The translations under genes and the position numbers were made by a program. From Providencia alcalifaciens (GTDB lineage Bacteria; Pseudomonadota; Gammaproteobacteria; Enterobacterales; Enterobacteriaceae): a stretch of 64,000 bases of DNA. Below are positions 10,303-20,544 of this stretch, one piece after another. The stretch is taken from positions 3,245,353-3,309,352 of the forward strand of contig JAOQNJ010000001.1 in NCBI GenBank assembly GCA_025961275.1. Direction: 5' to 3'. The notes under the pieces are model-generated. The model was not told the origin of the DNA and did no database searches. It saw only the letters and a list, made by a program, of their open reading frames with translations. The number at the start of each line of letters is the position of its first letter. Position 1 is the first letter of the stretch.

Positions 10303-11265
10303 ATGTTTGATTTCATGAGTAAAATTTTTATGAGCGACTTGTTGCCAATTATTATTATATTGGCACTGGGTTTTGTCAGTGGTAGACGCAATGTTTTTAC
10401 TGAAGATCAAGCAAGAGCGTTTAATAAGTTAGTGCTGAATTATGCATTACCCGCAGCGTTATTTGTTTCGTTAGTTCGAGCAAATCGGGATATGATTTTT
10501 GCCGATATGAAGCTGACGATTATTTCTTTAGTTGTCTTACTTTTTTGTTTCTTTTTTACATTTTTTAGCTGTAAAAAATTCTTCAAACACTCTCGCTCAG
10601 AAGCTGCGGTTTGCGCATTAATTGCAGGTTCACCGACCATTGGTTTTCTCGGATTTGCAGTGTTAGACCCTATTTATGGTGATACCGTTTCAACGGGTTT
10701 AGTTGTCGCGATCATTTCAATTATTGTTAACGCCATTACCATCCCTATAGGTCTCTTTTTACTTAATCCAGCAAGTAATAGTGGTAATGGAGAAAAGGGT
10801 AGTGGTGGGATGGGGGCTCTAATTTCCGCGTTCAAAGAGCCAGTTGTATGGTCACCAATATTAGCGACAGCATTAGTGTTAATTGGTATCAAAATTCCTA
10901 ATGTTTGGGATCCTACATTTGATTTAATAGCAAAAGCAAACTCAGGGGTCGCTGTATTCGCTGCAGGGCTAACACTGGCCGCAAATAAATTCCAGTTTGA
11001 TGGTGAAATTATTTATAACACTATGCTGAAACTTATTTTGATGCCTGCTTTAATGCTGGCTGCGGGTCTACTATTCCATATGGAATCAGAACATCTACAA
11101 ATGATGGTATTAGCGGGTGCTCTCCCTCCAGCATTTTCTGGAACAATTATTGCCAGTAGATTTAATGTTTATACCAGAACAGGTACAGCATCATTGGCAG
11201 TTAGTGTCATCGGATTCATCATAGCTGCACCTTTGTGGATTTATATCGCTCGTCTTGTTAGTTAA
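10303..11265 (+). CDS. yfdV: YfdV-type auxin efflux carrier family transporter
   Basis: This is an inner-membrane protein of the AEC family with about ten hydrophobic helices over 320 residues. It follows E. coli YfdV closely, including [37 protein letters not shown] and [19 protein letters not shown]. YfdV is encoded in the E. coli oxalate operon, and the same position after oxc here suggests transport of oxalate, formate or a related carboxylate; the substrate is unproven. The P-containing unwound segments around residues 110 and 290 are typical of the fold. AGGT lies 8 nt before ATG 10303. The gene sits between the two frc copies, so recombination between them would remove it. Confidence 0.9.
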   Translation: MFDFMSKIFMSDLLPIIIILALGFVSGRRNVFTEDQARAFNKLVLNYALPAALFVSLVRANRDMIFADMKLTIISLVVLLFCFFFTFFSCKKFFKHSRSEAAVCALIAGSPTIGFLGFAVLDPIYGDTVSTGLVVAIISIIVNAITIPIGLFLLNPASNSGNGEKGSGGMGALISAFKEPVVWSPILATALVLIGIKIPNVWDPTFDLIAKANSGVAVFAAGLTLAANKFQFDGEIIYNTMLKLILMPALMLAAGLLFHMESEHLQMMVLAGALPPAFSGTIIASRFNVYTRTGTASLAVSVIGFIIAAPLWIYIARLVS

Positions 11266-11303
11266 ATACTATTTAACATGACAATTTTCTGGAAAAGCAA
11301 ATT

Positions 11304-12560
11304 ATGAATTCGTTAAAACCACTTGAGGGAATACGTGTTCTCGACTTTACTGGAGTGCAATCTGGCCCATCTTGCACGCAGATGCTCGCATGGTTTGGCG
11401 CGGACGTAATTAAAATTGAACGTCCTGGAGTCGGTGATGTTACTCGTAATCAATTAAGAGATATACCTGATGTTGATGCTCTTTACTTCACAATGCTCAA
11501 CAGCAATAAACGTTCCGTTGAATTGAATACGAAAACACCGGAAGGTAAAGAGGTAATGGAGCGTCTCATTAAACAAGCAGACGTATTAGTTGAAAACTTT
11601 CATCCAGGTGCAATCGACCACATGGGTTTTACATGGGAGCATATTCAGGAGCTGAACCCACGTCTGATTTTTGGTTCTATTAAAGGGTTTAATGAAAATT
11701 CCCCTTATGCAGACGTTAAAGCTTATGAAAATGTTGCTCAAGCCGCTGGTGGTGCTGCATCTACAACTGGGTTTTGGGATGGCCCACCATTAGTCAGTTC
11801 TGCCGCGTTAGGTGATAGCAATACCGGAATGCACTTACTTATTGGATTGCTTGCAGCATTACTACATCGTGAAAAAACAGGTAAAGGCCAACGAGTGACT
11901 ATGTTGATGCAAGATGCTGTTCTAAACTTGTGTCGGGTTAAATTACGAGATCAACAACGGTTAGAAAAGCTTGGCTATCTTGAAGAATATCCACAGTATC
12001 CTAATGGAACATTTGGTGATGCTGTACCTAGAGGCGGGAATTCTAGTGGTGGCGGCCAACCTGGTACGATGCTGAAATGCAAAGGTAGTGATACAGACCC
12101 AAATGCATATATCTACTTTATTAATCAGGATCATAACTGGGAAAATACATGTGATGCAATAGGAAAGCCCGACTGGAAAACTGATCCTACTTTTGCAACT
12201 ACTGAAGCACGTATGAGTCATATTCAAGATATCTGGGATGCAATTGAATATATTGCGAAAGATAAAGATAAGCATCAATTGACGGATTATTTTGATCAGT
12301 TTGGTATACCTTGTTCGGCAGTCTTGAGTATGAAAGAGATCATGAATGACCCATCTTTACGGGATAGTGGCTCAATTGTTGAAGTAGAGCAACCAAAGCG
12401 TGGTACTTATCTGACAGTGGGTTGCCCAATGAAATTCTCTTCATTCACTCCAGATATTAAGAGTGCCCCATTATTGGGTGAACATAATAATGAGGTATTA
12501 AAGGAGCTTGGCTATAGCGACGGACAAATATCAGAGATGAAACTAAAAGGTGTTATTTAA
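11304..12560 (+). CDS. Second formyl-CoA:oxalate CoA-transferase-like protein
   Basis: This 418-residue paralogue of Frc has no counterpart at this position in the E. coli operon. Residues 19-187 are encoded by DNA identical to the first copy, but both ends differ. The catalytic aspartate (residue 171) in [10 protein letters not shown] is kept. The glycine-loop region reads [13 protein letters not shown] instead of [13 protein letters not shown], and MSMQDAV has become MLMQDAV. These changes near the active site could alter substrate range, for example towards another acid than oxalate; that is inference. It starts at ATG 11304, 38 bp after yfdV, and yfdE follows after 16 bp. It may be a second oxalate transferase or a diverged enzyme partly overwritten by gene conversion. 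Confidence 0.85.
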   Translation: MNSLKPLEGIRVLDFTGVQSGPSCTQMLAWFGADVIKIERPGVGDVTRNQLRDIPDVDALYFTMLNSNKRSVELNTKTPEGKEVMERLIKQADVLVENFHPGAIDHMGFTWEHIQELNPRLIFGSIKGFNENSPYADVKAYENVAQAAGGAASTTGFWDGPPLVSSAALGDSNTGMHLLIGLLAALLHREKTGKGQRVTMLMQDAVLNLCRVKLRDQQRLEKLGYLEEYPQYPNGTFGDAVPRGGNSSGGGQPGTMLKCKGSDTDPNAYIYFINQDHNWENTCDAIGKPDWKTDPTFATTEARMSHIQDIWDAIEYIAKDKDKHQLTDYFDQFGIPCSAVLSMKEIMNDPSLRDSGSIVEVEQPKRGTYLTVGCPMKFSSFTPDIKSAPLLGEHNNEVLKELGYSDGQISEMKLKGVI

Positions 12561-12576
12561 CGCAAGGAAATCATTT

Positions 12577-13725
12577 ATGGAAAAAAATATACCTGCACGA
12601 AAAGGACCTTTTGATGGTGTATTAGTCATCGACCTTACCCATGTACTTAATGGCCCCTTTGGGACTCAGATGTTATGTGACCTTGGTGCTAGGGTGATAA
12701 AAATTGAGCCTCCAGGTCATGGTGATGATACTCGTACGTATGGACCCTATGTTAAAGGACAATCGTTATACTATAGTTTTGTCAACCGAGGGAAAGAAAG
12801 CATCGTTCTTAATTTAAAAGATGACCATGACCGCGTTATTTTTCTGAATATGATAAAAGAAGCGGATGTGGTTGCTGAAAATTTTCGCCCAGGTACGATG
12901 GATAAATTAGGGTTTTCTTATGAAGAGCTTTCAGCTATTAACCCTCGGCTTATTTATGCTTCATCATCTGGTTTCGGTCATACAGGTCCACTGGCCGACT
13001 TTCCTGCCTACGATACAATTATTCAAGCTATGAGTGGGATCATGATGGAAACTGGATTTCCCGATGGTCCACCCGTTCGTGTAGGGACTTCTATTTCAGA
13101 CTTGTGTGCAGGTGTTTATATGTTCTGTGGGATAGCAAGTGCCTTGTACGCGCGCGAGAAAAGCGGACAGGGCGCTCATGTTGATATAGCTATGTTTGAC
13201 TCGACAATATCTTTTCTTGAGCATGGTTTAATGGCTTATGTAGCCACAGGAAAAGCACCAGGAAGGATTGGTAATCGCCATCCATATATGTCTCCATTTG
13301 ATGTTTTCGGTACTAAAGATAAACATATTACAATTTGTTGTGGGAATGATTCTTTATTCACCAAACTTTGCCATGTAATTGATACGGATTCGCTACTTGA
13401 AGACCCACGCTTTTGTACAAATATTGATCGAGTAAAGAATCAGGCAGAATTAAAATCGATTATTGAAGATAAATTGAGCGCTCAGAGTGCAGATTATTGG
13501 CTAGATAAGATAGATGAAGCTGGAGTTCCAGTAGCGCCGTTGTTAAATGTGTCTGAAGCAATGCAGTTACCACAAACAGAAGCTAGGAATATGTTAATAG
13601 AAGCGGGTGGTATTCAGATGCCAGGCAATCCAATAAAAATTAGTGGTTATTCCGACCCTAAAATTCGAGTTGGGGCACCCGAATTAAATGAGCATGGTGA
13701 TAATTTACGCAAAGAATTCTCATAA
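12577..13725 (+). CDS. yfdE: Acetyl-CoA:oxalate CoA-transferase, YfdE type
   Basis: This class III CoA-transferase of 382 residues follows E. coli YfdE (381), which is reported to transfer CoA from acetyl-CoA to oxalate and so can prime the Frc-Oxc cycle. The N-terminus reads VLVIDLTHVLNGPFGTQML and VIKIEPPGHGDDTR. The catalytic aspartate is in VGTSISDLCAGVYM, and the C-terminus keeps ARNMLIEAGG and PGNPIKISGYSDP. A GTG at 12550 is in frame but overlaps the previous gene; AAGGAAA at 12564-12570 correctly spaces ATG 12577. It is the last gene of the module. Confidence 0.9.
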   Translation: MEKNIPARKGPFDGVLVIDLTHVLNGPFGTQMLCDLGARVIKIEPPGHGDDTRTYGPYVKGQSLYYSFVNRGKESIVLNLKDDHDRVIFLNMIKEADVVAENFRPGTMDKLGFSYEELSAINPRLIYASSSGFGHTGPLADFPAYDTIIQAMSGIMMETGFPDGPPVRVGTSISDLCAGVYMFCGIASALYAREKSGQGAHVDIAMFDSTISFLEHGLMAYVATGKAPGRIGNRHPYMSPFDVFGTKDKHITICCGNDSLFTKLCHVIDTDSLLEDPRFCTNIDRVKNQAELKSIIEDKLSAQSADYWLDKIDEAGVPVAPLLNVSEAMQLPQTEARNMLIEAGGIQMPGNPIKISGYSDPKIRVGAPELNEHGDNLRKEFS

Positions 13726-13919
13726 ACCTTGAAAGCATTTTAACGTATTATTAATTGTTATTTGTGCTCAATCTAAATTTTAGCTGATGGTGAGTTGAGC
13801 TAGTTATTTTGTAGCTCTCCAATAAAATACGATAAATCTAAAAAATATATTCATTCAACATTCACAAATAACCTCTAGCTATTACATTATAAAAAAATTA
13901 TTTCAACCTTTAAGCGAAA

Positions 13920-13948
13920 AACCTGACACGATGTTGTCGTGTCAGGTT
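13920..13948. terminator. Perfect 12-bp inverted repeat, probable terminator
   Basis: AACCTGACACGA (13920-13931) pairs perfectly with TCGTGTCAGGTT (13937-13948) with a 5-nt loop. On the minus strand it is followed by TTTTTCGC; on the plus strand there is no T run. It could end the oxalate operon transcript in a bidirectional manner, or be a protein-binding site. Confidence 0.55.
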
Positions 13949-14198
13949 GTATGGTAATTAGAGAGCTTATACTGGGCATATACATGCCACCTTATTTTTT
14001 CCAAAAAACATTTTATTATCGATATTCTTCTATTCATTAAATGAGTAGTTATTTACGTTTAATATACCTATTTTTTTAAAATAACAAATGCGACCATCAA
14101 CTAATAACATCTATAAGCACCATAATAATAGGATTTAAATATTTGCACTTAAATGTGCTATTTTTATAATCTTAGAAAAAATACGTCCTAACGAAGTG

Positions 14199-14212
14199 CT
14201 GATATAGATCAG
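14199..14212. promoter_or_regulatory. Candidate FNR/CRP-type site upstream of fdhE
   Basis: The sequence CTGAT-ATAG-ATCAG is a perfect palindrome containing the TGAT-N4-ATCA core shared with FNR sites. Anaerobic control would fit formate dehydrogenase maturation. It lies about 290 bp before fdhE, and no promoter was placed relative to it, so this is tentative. Confidence 0.3.
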
Positions 14213-14500
14213 CGACAATAGTCGTGTCTATTGGTGTAATGCTTGAGCAGATGATGTCCTAATTTATCAATTTATACTAAGCTCAAATCTAATGTTCGTT
14301 TGATAAAGCTGTACGTGATTAAGCATCCATGATGAGTCAGGGGAACGAGGTAGCTACTCGGTCACTTTTGTTTTATCCTGAGTGGTAGATAACAGCAATT
14401 TTCGCTGATTAGCATAATATGAACTTAAATATGCTAGGAAAAGTGTAATGATCACTTCCTGAAAAATAGTCGTTTAAAAATTATAAAAGAGAGCAATGCA

Positions 14501-15436
14501 ATGGGTATTCGTATCGTCCCTAAAGAAGATCTAGGGCAAGAAAGATTAAAAGAAAAAGGCATTGGTTTTATCCCTCCAGTTTTATTCCCTAATCTGAAAA
14601 GCTTGTATCAACGACGTGCCGAAAGATTAAAAGAGTTGGGAGTAAATGAGCATCCTTTTGCCGATTATCTTAATTTTGCAGCGGAAGTCGCTACTGCACA
14701 GAATAATGCACAACACGATAACCCGCTAGAAATGGATATGAATGCAGTACTGGAACGTGCAATGGTGACAAATAATCCACCTCTGGATGCGAAAACGTTC
14801 CCGCGTACCGCGCATTGGCACAAGATCCTGAATTCGATTATCGCCGAATTATTGCCAGTGGTACCTGAATCAGTACGCCCTGCATTAGAGAATTTAGCTA
14901 AAGCATCGGAGAATGAACTCGAAGAAATGGCTTCAGCGCTACTAAGTGAGCAGTTTGAAAAAGTTCCAGCGGATAAATCAATGTTTGTCTGGGCTGCGTT
15001 ATCCGTTTATTGGGCGCAAATGGCGACCCAAATCCCCGGTAAAGCACGTGCAGAGCATGGTGACCACCGCCATTTCTGTCCAGTTTGTAATAGCATGCCA
15101 GTTTCCAGTATCGTTCAAATCGGCTCATCTCAAGGTTTACGTTATTTGCACTGCAATCTCTGTGAAACTGAATGGCATATGGTGCGTGTGAAATGCAGTA
15201 ACTGTGAGCAGACTCGTGACCTCAATTATTGGTCACTTGATAATGAAAATGCGGCAGTGAAAGCCGAAAGTTGTGGGGATTGCGGTAGTTATCTGAAAAT
15301 CCTTTACCAAGAAAAAGATGCCAAAGTCGAAGCGGTTGCGGATGATCTCGCTTCCATTATTCTTGATGCTCGTATGGAAGAGGAAGGTTTTGCTCGTAGT
15401 AGCATCAACCCGTTTCTGTTTCCCGGTGAAAAATAG
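14501..15436 (+). CDS. fdhE: Formate dehydrogenase accessory protein FdhE
   Basis: FdhE is a cytoplasmic rubredoxin-like protein needed for the activity of respiratory formate dehydrogenases and known to bind their catalytic subunits. The 311-residue length matches the family (309 in E. coli). The C-terminal half has four CxxC pairs: CPVC, CNLC, CSNC and CGDC, which bind metal. In E. coli it directly follows fdoI; here it is 8.1 kb away, separated by the oxalate module. An AGAGAG site precedes ATG 14501. selA follows after 22 bp, so fdhE, selA and selB form one maturation operon. Confidence 0.95.
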   Translation: MGIRIVPKEDLGQERLKEKGIGFIPPVLFPNLKSLYQRRAERLKELGVNEHPFADYLNFAAEVATAQNNAQHDNPLEMDMNAVLERAMVTNNPPLDAKTFPRTAHWHKILNSIIAELLPVVPESVRPALENLAKASENELEEMASALLSEQFEKVPADKSMFVWAALSVYWAQMATQIPGKARAEHGDHRHFCPVCNSMPVSSIVQIGSSQGLRYLHCNLCETEWHMVRVKCSNCEQTRDLNYWSLDNENAAVKAESCGDCGSYLKILYQEKDAKVEAVADDLASIILDARMEEEGFARSSINPFLFPGEK

Positions 15437-15458
15437 TTAATAAAAGAGAGTGACCACG

Positions 15459-16850
15459 ATGGCAGACTCTAACGCGGCTCTATATCGTCAGCTTCCTGCT
15501 ATCGATAAACTGCTACAGCTCGACGAAGTTCAGATATTGATGGTTGAGTCAGGGCATCATTGGGTGACTGAGCAGTTGCGTGATATGCAGCAGCAAGCGC
15601 GCGAATTTATTCAGCAACATGAACAATTACCTAACTGGCATAATGATTGGTTAGCTGAGTTAACCCGCCGTCATGCTGCGTTGCAAGAAAGTGCATTAAA
15701 ACCTGTATTTAACCTCACGGGAACGGTATTGCATACCAATCTTGGTCGGGCGGTAATGGCTCAATCGGCGATTCTTGCTGTTAATAAAGTGATGAGTTCA
15801 CCTGTTACTCTAGAATACTCGCTAGATGGTGCAACCCGAGGACATCGTGATCGCGCATTGGCTAACTTATTGTGTCAGTTGACCGGCGCGGAAGATGCTT
15901 GCATTGTGAATAATAATGCCGCAGCTGTATTGTTGCTTCTGGCGACGGTAGCTCAAGGTGGACAAGTTATCGTCTCACGAGGTGAGCTGGTGGAAATTGG
16001 TGGCGCTTTTCGGGTTCCTGATGTGATGGCACAAGCAGGCTGTCAACTTGTCGAGGTCGGAACCACCAACCGTACTCATCTCCGCGATTATGCTAATGCG
16101 ATCAATGATCAAACCACATTATTGATGAAAGTGCATACCAGTAACTACAGTATTGAAGGTTTTACCGCTGAAGTTGAAAGTACCGAATTAGCACAATTGG
16201 GTAACCAATATCAATTACCGACAGCAATTGATTTAGGCAGTGGTTCAATGGTTGATATGACCGCCTATGGCTTACCTGCCGAGCCGATGCCACACACTTA
16301 TTTAGCGCAAGGTATCGATTTAGTCTCAATTTCGGGCGATAAGTTGCTTGGTGGTCCACAGGCAGGAATTATTCTGGGTAAGAAAAAGTGGATTGAGGCA
16401 ATTCAAAAGCATCCGCTTAAACGCGCCTTACGTGCAGATAAAATGACCTTAGCAGCGCTTGAGGCAACATTAAAACTGTATCTGACTCCCGAAAAGTTGG
16501 TGACTGAATTACCGACATTGCGTTGGTTAACTCGCAGCGCAGATGAAGTAAAAGCACGAGCTGAGCGCCTTATTGTCCCTTTACAAGCTTTCTACGGTGA
16601 TAAATTTGTGGTTGAAATGGAGCCTTGTTTATCTCAGATAGGCAGTGGGTCATTACCTATTGATAGGCTACCGAGTTATGCCGTGACTTTCACGCCTTTT
16701 GATGGACGTGGAAGCTCTCTTGGGCTACTGGCGACTCGCTGGCGTCAATCTGCACAACCCGTGATCGGGCGAGTTAAAGAAGGTAAGTTATGGTTAGACC
16801 TTCGTTGTTTAGATGATGAACATGCGCTATTGCAGGTACTACTTTCATGA
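15459..16850 (+). CDS. selA: L-seryl-tRNA(Sec) selenium transferase
   Basis: SelA converts seryl-tRNA(Sec) to selenocysteinyl-tRNA(Sec) with selenophosphate, using pyridoxal phosphate. From ATG 15459 it is 463 residues, the same as the E. coli protein. Lys295 in [12 protein letters not shown] is the PLP lysine. The region [13 protein letters not shown] near residue 85 is also characteristic. A GTG at 15450 is in frame three codons earlier but overlaps the GAGAG ribosome site. The stop overlaps the selB start by four bases. The location beside a UGA-containing fdoG explains the need; selC and selD are not in this window. Confidence 0.97.
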   Translation: MADSNAALYRQLPAIDKLLQLDEVQILMVESGHHWVTEQLRDMQQQAREFIQQHEQLPNWHNDWLAELTRRHAALQESALKPVFNLTGTVLHTNLGRAVMAQSAILAVNKVMSSPVTLEYSLDGATRGHRDRALANLLCQLTGAEDACIVNNNAAAVLLLLATVAQGGQVIVSRGELVEIGGAFRVPDVMAQAGCQLVEVGTTNRTHLRDYANAINDQTTLLMKVHTSNYSIEGFTAEVESTELAQLGNQYQLPTAIDLGSGSMVDMTAYGLPAEPMPHTYLAQGIDLVSISGDKLLGGPQAGIILGKKKWIEAIQKHPLKRALRADKMTLAALEATLKLYLTPEKLVTELPTLRWLTRSADEVKARAERLIVPLQAFYGDKFVVEMEPCLSQIGSGSLPIDRLPSYAVTFTPFDGRGSSLGLLATRWRQSAQPVIGRVKEGKLWLDLRCLDDEHALLQVLLS

Positions 16851-18715
16851 TTTTTGCCACTGCCGGCCATGTTGACCATGGCAAAACATCCTTAATTCAG
16901 GCAATTACGGGTGTAAATACCGCTCATTTACCCGAAGAGAAAAAACGCGGGATGACCATTGATCTGGGTTATGCTTATTGGCCTCAGCAAGATGGCAGTG
17001 CCATCGGATTTATTGATGTTCCTGGACATGAAAAATTCTTAGCCAATATGTTGGCAGGAGTCGGTGGAATTAATCATGCCCTGCTGGTGGTTGCGTGTGA
17101 TGATGGTGTGATGGCGCAAACACTAGAACACTTAGCAATTTTACGCCTTGCAGGCTGCCCTAATATTACTGTGGTTTTGACCAAAGCAGACCGGGTTGAT
17201 GAAGAACGAGTTGCTGAGGTGACTGAGCAAGTTAATGCTGAAATTCATCGCCAAGGTTGGTCTAATGCCGCACTTTTTATTACCTCAGCGATTGATGGGA
17301 AAGGGATTGAGCCATTACGTGCTTATCTACAACAAATTCATCAACAAGCTACCGATCATCAAAATAAACAACAACGCTTTCGATTGGCAATTGATCGTGT
17401 GTTTCATGTTAAAGGTGCTGGTATCGTTGTTACCGGGACAGCGCTGGCAGGACAGGTTTCGATTGGTGAATCATTATGGCTGACAGGAACAGAGTCTTCC
17501 GTTAGGGTCAGAGGTATTCATCGCCAAAATCAACAAGCTGAGATTGCTCAGGCAGGCGATCGTGTTGCGTTAAACCTTGCGGGTGATATTGATAAAGAGA
17601 ATGTTACTCGGGGAGATTGGCTACTGTCTCATCAGCCTTTTGCTGCAGCAACAAGGGTGATTGTTGAGCTACAATGTGATTCGATTATCAAACATTGGCA
17701 GCCAGTCCATTTGTATCATGGTGCCAGCCATATTACAGGTCGTGTTTCACTGTTAACTGAACCGGGTGAAACCCCATTGCTAGCTGAGCTGATTTTAGAT
17801 ACGCCGTTATGGTTAGTCGATAATGACCGGCTAATCGTTCGTGATATCAGTGCCCGAGAAACATTGGCATCAGCAAGGGTAATTCGCTTAGCTTCACCGC
17901 GTAGAGGAAAAAGATTACCCGAGTTTATCGATTGGTTATGCCACCTTTGTGGGGCGATAGATGAATTAACCTATTTGAAATTACAACTTCCGCGTGGTGA
18001 GCTAGATCTAAATAGTTATGGTTGGTCTCGCCAGTTAACATCATCTGCTCTTGAGCAACTGCTCACTCAGATTGAGTTAGTGCGTGTCGGTGACAGGATA
18101 CTGTCTACTTTTAAAGCACAAGTGGCTAAAGGGCGATTGGTACAAACATTAGACGATTTTCATGAAGTACACAGCGATCAAATTGGTGTTAGTAAGGCCA
18201 GATTGAAGCGAATGGCGTTGCCAACAATGAGCGAACCATTAGTCTTTAAACTGATTAATGAACTGATTGATGAAGGAACTATTAAGCAAACTCGAGGCTG
18301 GCTGCATATGCCGCAACACGGGTTAGTTTTTGATGCTGAACAGCAGCAAATTTGGCAGAAAATAGTGCCATTATTTCCAAGAGTGGATGCATGGTGGGTT
18401 CGCGATCTTGCTACCGAAATAGATTGTGAAGAAGACGTACTGCGGCGTGTGATGAAAAAAGCCGCTCAAATGGGTCTTGTCACAGCCATAGTGCGTGACC
18501 GTTATTATAGTAGTGAACAGATGAAACAATTTGCTGAGCTTATTTTGCATTATTGCGAAGAAAAAGGGGTGATTTATGCCGCCGATTTTCGTAATGAACT
18601 GGGTATCGGTCGTAAACTAGCTATCCAAATCCTTGAATTTTTCGATAAAAGTGGTTTTATAAGACGTAAAGGTGATGGGCACTTTTTACGTGATAAAGGC
18701 ATTTTTACTGAATAG
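16847..18715 (+). CDS. selB: Selenocysteine-specific elongation factor SelB
   Basis: SelB is an EF-Tu-like GTPase that brings selenocysteinyl-tRNA to UGA codons marked by a SECIS hairpin. G-domain motifs are GHVDHGKTS (residues 7-15), DVPGHEKF and TKAD. Translation-factor barrels follow, and the C-terminal third has the winged-helix repeats that bind the SECIS RNA, ending near [13 protein letters not shown]. At 622 residues it is slightly longer than E. coli SelB (614). ATG 16847 overlaps the selA stop (ATGA), implying coupled translation. Its target hairpin in fdoG is in the same window at 2302-2319. Confidence 0.96.
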   Translation: MIFATAGHVDHGKTSLIQAITGVNTAHLPEEKKRGMTIDLGYAYWPQQDGSAIGFIDVPGHEKFLANMLAGVGGINHALLVVACDDGVMAQTLEHLAILRLAGCPNITVVLTKADRVDEERVAEVTEQVNAEIHRQGWSNAALFITSAIDGKGIEPLRAYLQQIHQQATDHQNKQQRFRLAIDRVFHVKGAGIVVTGTALAGQVSIGESLWLTGTESSVRVRGIHRQNQQAEIAQAGDRVALNLAGDIDKENVTRGDWLLSHQPFAAATRVIVELQCDSIIKHWQPVHLYHGASHITGRVSLLTEPGETPLLAELILDTPLWLVDNDRLIVRDISARETLASARVIRLASPRRGKRLPEFIDWLCHLCGAIDELTYLKLQLPRGELDLNSYGWSRQLTSSALEQLLTQIELVRVGDRILSTFKAQVAKGRLVQTLDDFHEVHSDQIGVSKARLKRMALPTMSEPLVFKLINELIDEGTIKQTRGWLHMPQHGLVFDAEQQQIWQKIVPLFPRVDAWWVRDLATEIDCEEDVLRRVMKKAAQMGLVTAIVRDRYYSSEQMKQFAELILHYCEEKGVIYAADFRNELGIGRKLAIQILEFFDKSGFIRRKGDGHFLRDKGIFTE

Positions 18716-18777
18716 TGTTATAGCCTAAATAGTTATAATGGCGCTTTATAACGGACCCTATTTGCTTAAGGTCGTTA

Positions 18778-20460
18778 ATGCTTAATTATCTTGTGGTAAA
18801 CCTGATGAAGAAAAGTGTATTTTCTGCTGTTTATCTGGTCGTGATTTTAATCGCTTCCCTTTTTTTAGTTTTTGAAAAAAGTAGTGTGATTTATCCTGCT
18901 TTAGTGTCGATTGGTGTTTACGCGGTAATTTTTGGTTTTCTCTCTATTATAACTGCTAGATGGCTTTTTTCTGCGGTTGTTACCAGTACGCTGTTCATCA
19001 TTATCAAGTTCGTCAATCAACTCAAAGTCCACTATTACAAAGAGCAGTTATTTTATTCTGATATCAATATAATGACTGATACTTCAAACATGGGTACTTT
19101 GAGTCATTATTGGCTGGCGGGTATTGCATTATTGGGGTTACTGATCTTATTAGTGATAAATGGTGTGCTAAGTTGGCGTTTACTTCGTCCCAGAAAATCA
19201 TTCGCTTGGCGGTTGACTGGGGTGATATTAGGTATTGGCGGCTATTTTGGCGCGAGTTTTGCCGCATCACATTACTATAGCGAGTGGACCAATACCTTAC
19301 CAAAAGGCCGAGGCACGGTGACTAACTTAGTCATGTCGGCACAAAATTCAACCTATCAATCGCCACAATTCAAAGGTTCATCAGATTACTTTGTGCAACA
19401 AGCGGCTTCGGTATCATTACCCGCTGCAGAAGTATCAGAAAAACCAGACATTCTATTGCTACTGCAAGAGTCGACAGTTAATCCTGATATCTACAAATTG
19501 CCAGAAGGGACAAAACTGCCTAATCTGTTTATGTTTCAGCAAGATAATGAGCTAACTGCTCATAGTCGAATGCGAGTTCAAACCTTTGGTGGTGGAACAT
19601 GGTTATCTGAATTTGCTGCACTTACAGGGCTAAATAGCGATGACTTTGGTGCACAAAAAAGTGGTGTGTTCTATTTCATTGTCGACCATCTTAATAATAG
19701 TTTGTTTAAAGAGATGAAAGCCAACGGTTATTATACCGTTGTTTTGACACCGTTTAATCGTGGAGCTTATCACTCTGGGCATGCTTATGAAACGTTGGGC
19801 GTCGATCGAATTATTCAGCCACAAGAGCTAGGTTATCCCGGAAAAATACAAGATAACTTATGGACTATCAGCACGGAAGATATGCTGAAATACGCTAAAG
19901 AAATCTTAGCCAAAGAGACAGATAAGCCAGTATTTATTTTCTCACTGACAATGTATGAACATGGTCCTTATAAAGAAACGCATAATGATGATTATGGCTT
20001 GAAAGGCAAATTAGAAAACGCGGATTCAGCTGGCGAATTTAGCCACTATATGGAAAAAATTGTGGCATCTGACAATGCGATACGTGATTTTGCTGATTTT
20101 ATTTCTAAGCGAGAACGGCCATTGATGTTTTTATATTTTGGTGACCATCAACCAGGGATCAGCCTAAATAAATATCAATCTGAATTCTCATCTCCTGCAT
20201 TTATCACGCAATTTACACTGCGCGATAATCTAAAATCAGGTACTAGCATTCAAACAGGCAACTTAACCGATATTGCCTTTCTTGGCGGAATTTTACTAGA
20301 GCGTGCGAATCTGCATGTTTCGCCCTTCTATGAAGTAAATATTAAGATGCGCCATTTGTGCGATGGAAAATTAGATGATTGCGAAGATAAACAATTATTA
20401 GACAGCTATCGCCACTATCTTTATCAAGAACTCAATGCTGCCACTAAAGCAGTGGAGTAA
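18778..20460 (+). CDS. LTA synthase-family membrane sulfatase-fold protein
   Basis: The 560-residue protein begins with about five hydrophobic segments (residues 10-165) and then a periplasmic alkaline phosphatase/sulfatase-like domain. Visible motifs are LLLQESTVNP (the position of the catalytic Ser/Thr), TFGGGTWLSEFAALTG, YEHGPY and YFGDHQPG (metal ligands). Relatives transfer phosphoglycerol or phosphoethanolamine onto envelope glycans or lipids; the substrate here is unknown. AAGG lies 6 nt before ATG 18778; ATG 18805 is an alternative. It follows selB after 62 bp but is probably a separate unit, because a TATAAT-like box lies in the gap. The family is secure; the function is not. Confidence 0.8.
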   Translation: MLNYLVVNLMKKSVFSAVYLVVILIASLFLVFEKSSVIYPALVSIGVYAVIFGFLSIITARWLFSAVVTSTLFIIIKFVNQLKVHYYKEQLFYSDINIMTDTSNMGTLSHYWLAGIALLGLLILLVINGVLSWRLLRPRKSFAWRLTGVILGIGGYFGASFAASHYYSEWTNTLPKGRGTVTNLVMSAQNSTYQSPQFKGSSDYFVQQAASVSLPAAEVSEKPDILLLLQESTVNPDIYKLPEGTKLPNLFMFQQDNELTAHSRMRVQTFGGGTWLSEFAALTGLNSDDFGAQKSGVFYFIVDHLNNSLFKEMKANGYYTVVLTPFNRGAYHSGHAYETLGVDRIIQPQELGYPGKIQDNLWTISTEDMLKYAKEILAKETDKPVFIFSLTMYEHGPYKETHNDDYGLKGKLENADSAGEFSHYMEKIVASDNAIRDFADFISKRERPLMFLYFGDHQPGISLNKYQSEFSSPAFITQFTLRDNLKSGTSIQTGNLTDIAFLGGILLERANLHVSPFYEVNIKMRHLCDGKLDDCEDKQLLDSYRHYLYQELNAATKAVE

Positions 20461-20494
20461 TCATAAAGAATGATGATTGAATGTTAAATGGCAA

Positions 20495-20520
20495 AAAAGG
20501 CGGGAATACTCCTGCCTTTT
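20495..20520. terminator. Bidirectional terminator between convergent genes
   Basis: AAAAGGCGGGA pairs with TCCTGCCTTTT (one G-T pair) around a 4-nt loop, with A and T runs on the two sides. It serves the sulfatase-fold gene from the left and the Mop-domain gene from the right. Confidence 0.85.
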
Positions 20521-20544
20521 GTTTTAGCAGCAAACTAAGACTAG

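Larger units (their letters stand above)
13726..14500. other. Gap between yfdE and fdhE with a strong hairpin
   Basis: No coding frame is supported in these 775 bp. They contain the hairpin at 13920-13948 and a TGAT-N4-ATCA palindrome at 14200-14211, and should hold the promoter of fdhE-selA-selB. Around 14330-14400 the sequence is less AT-rich, but I cannot assign a function to it. Confidence 0.5.

Noticed and set aside
18732-18752. GTTATAA...TTATAAC hairpin after selB
   Set aside because: The stem is only seven AT pairs with no T run; too weak to call a terminator, and it overlaps a promoter-like TATAAT.
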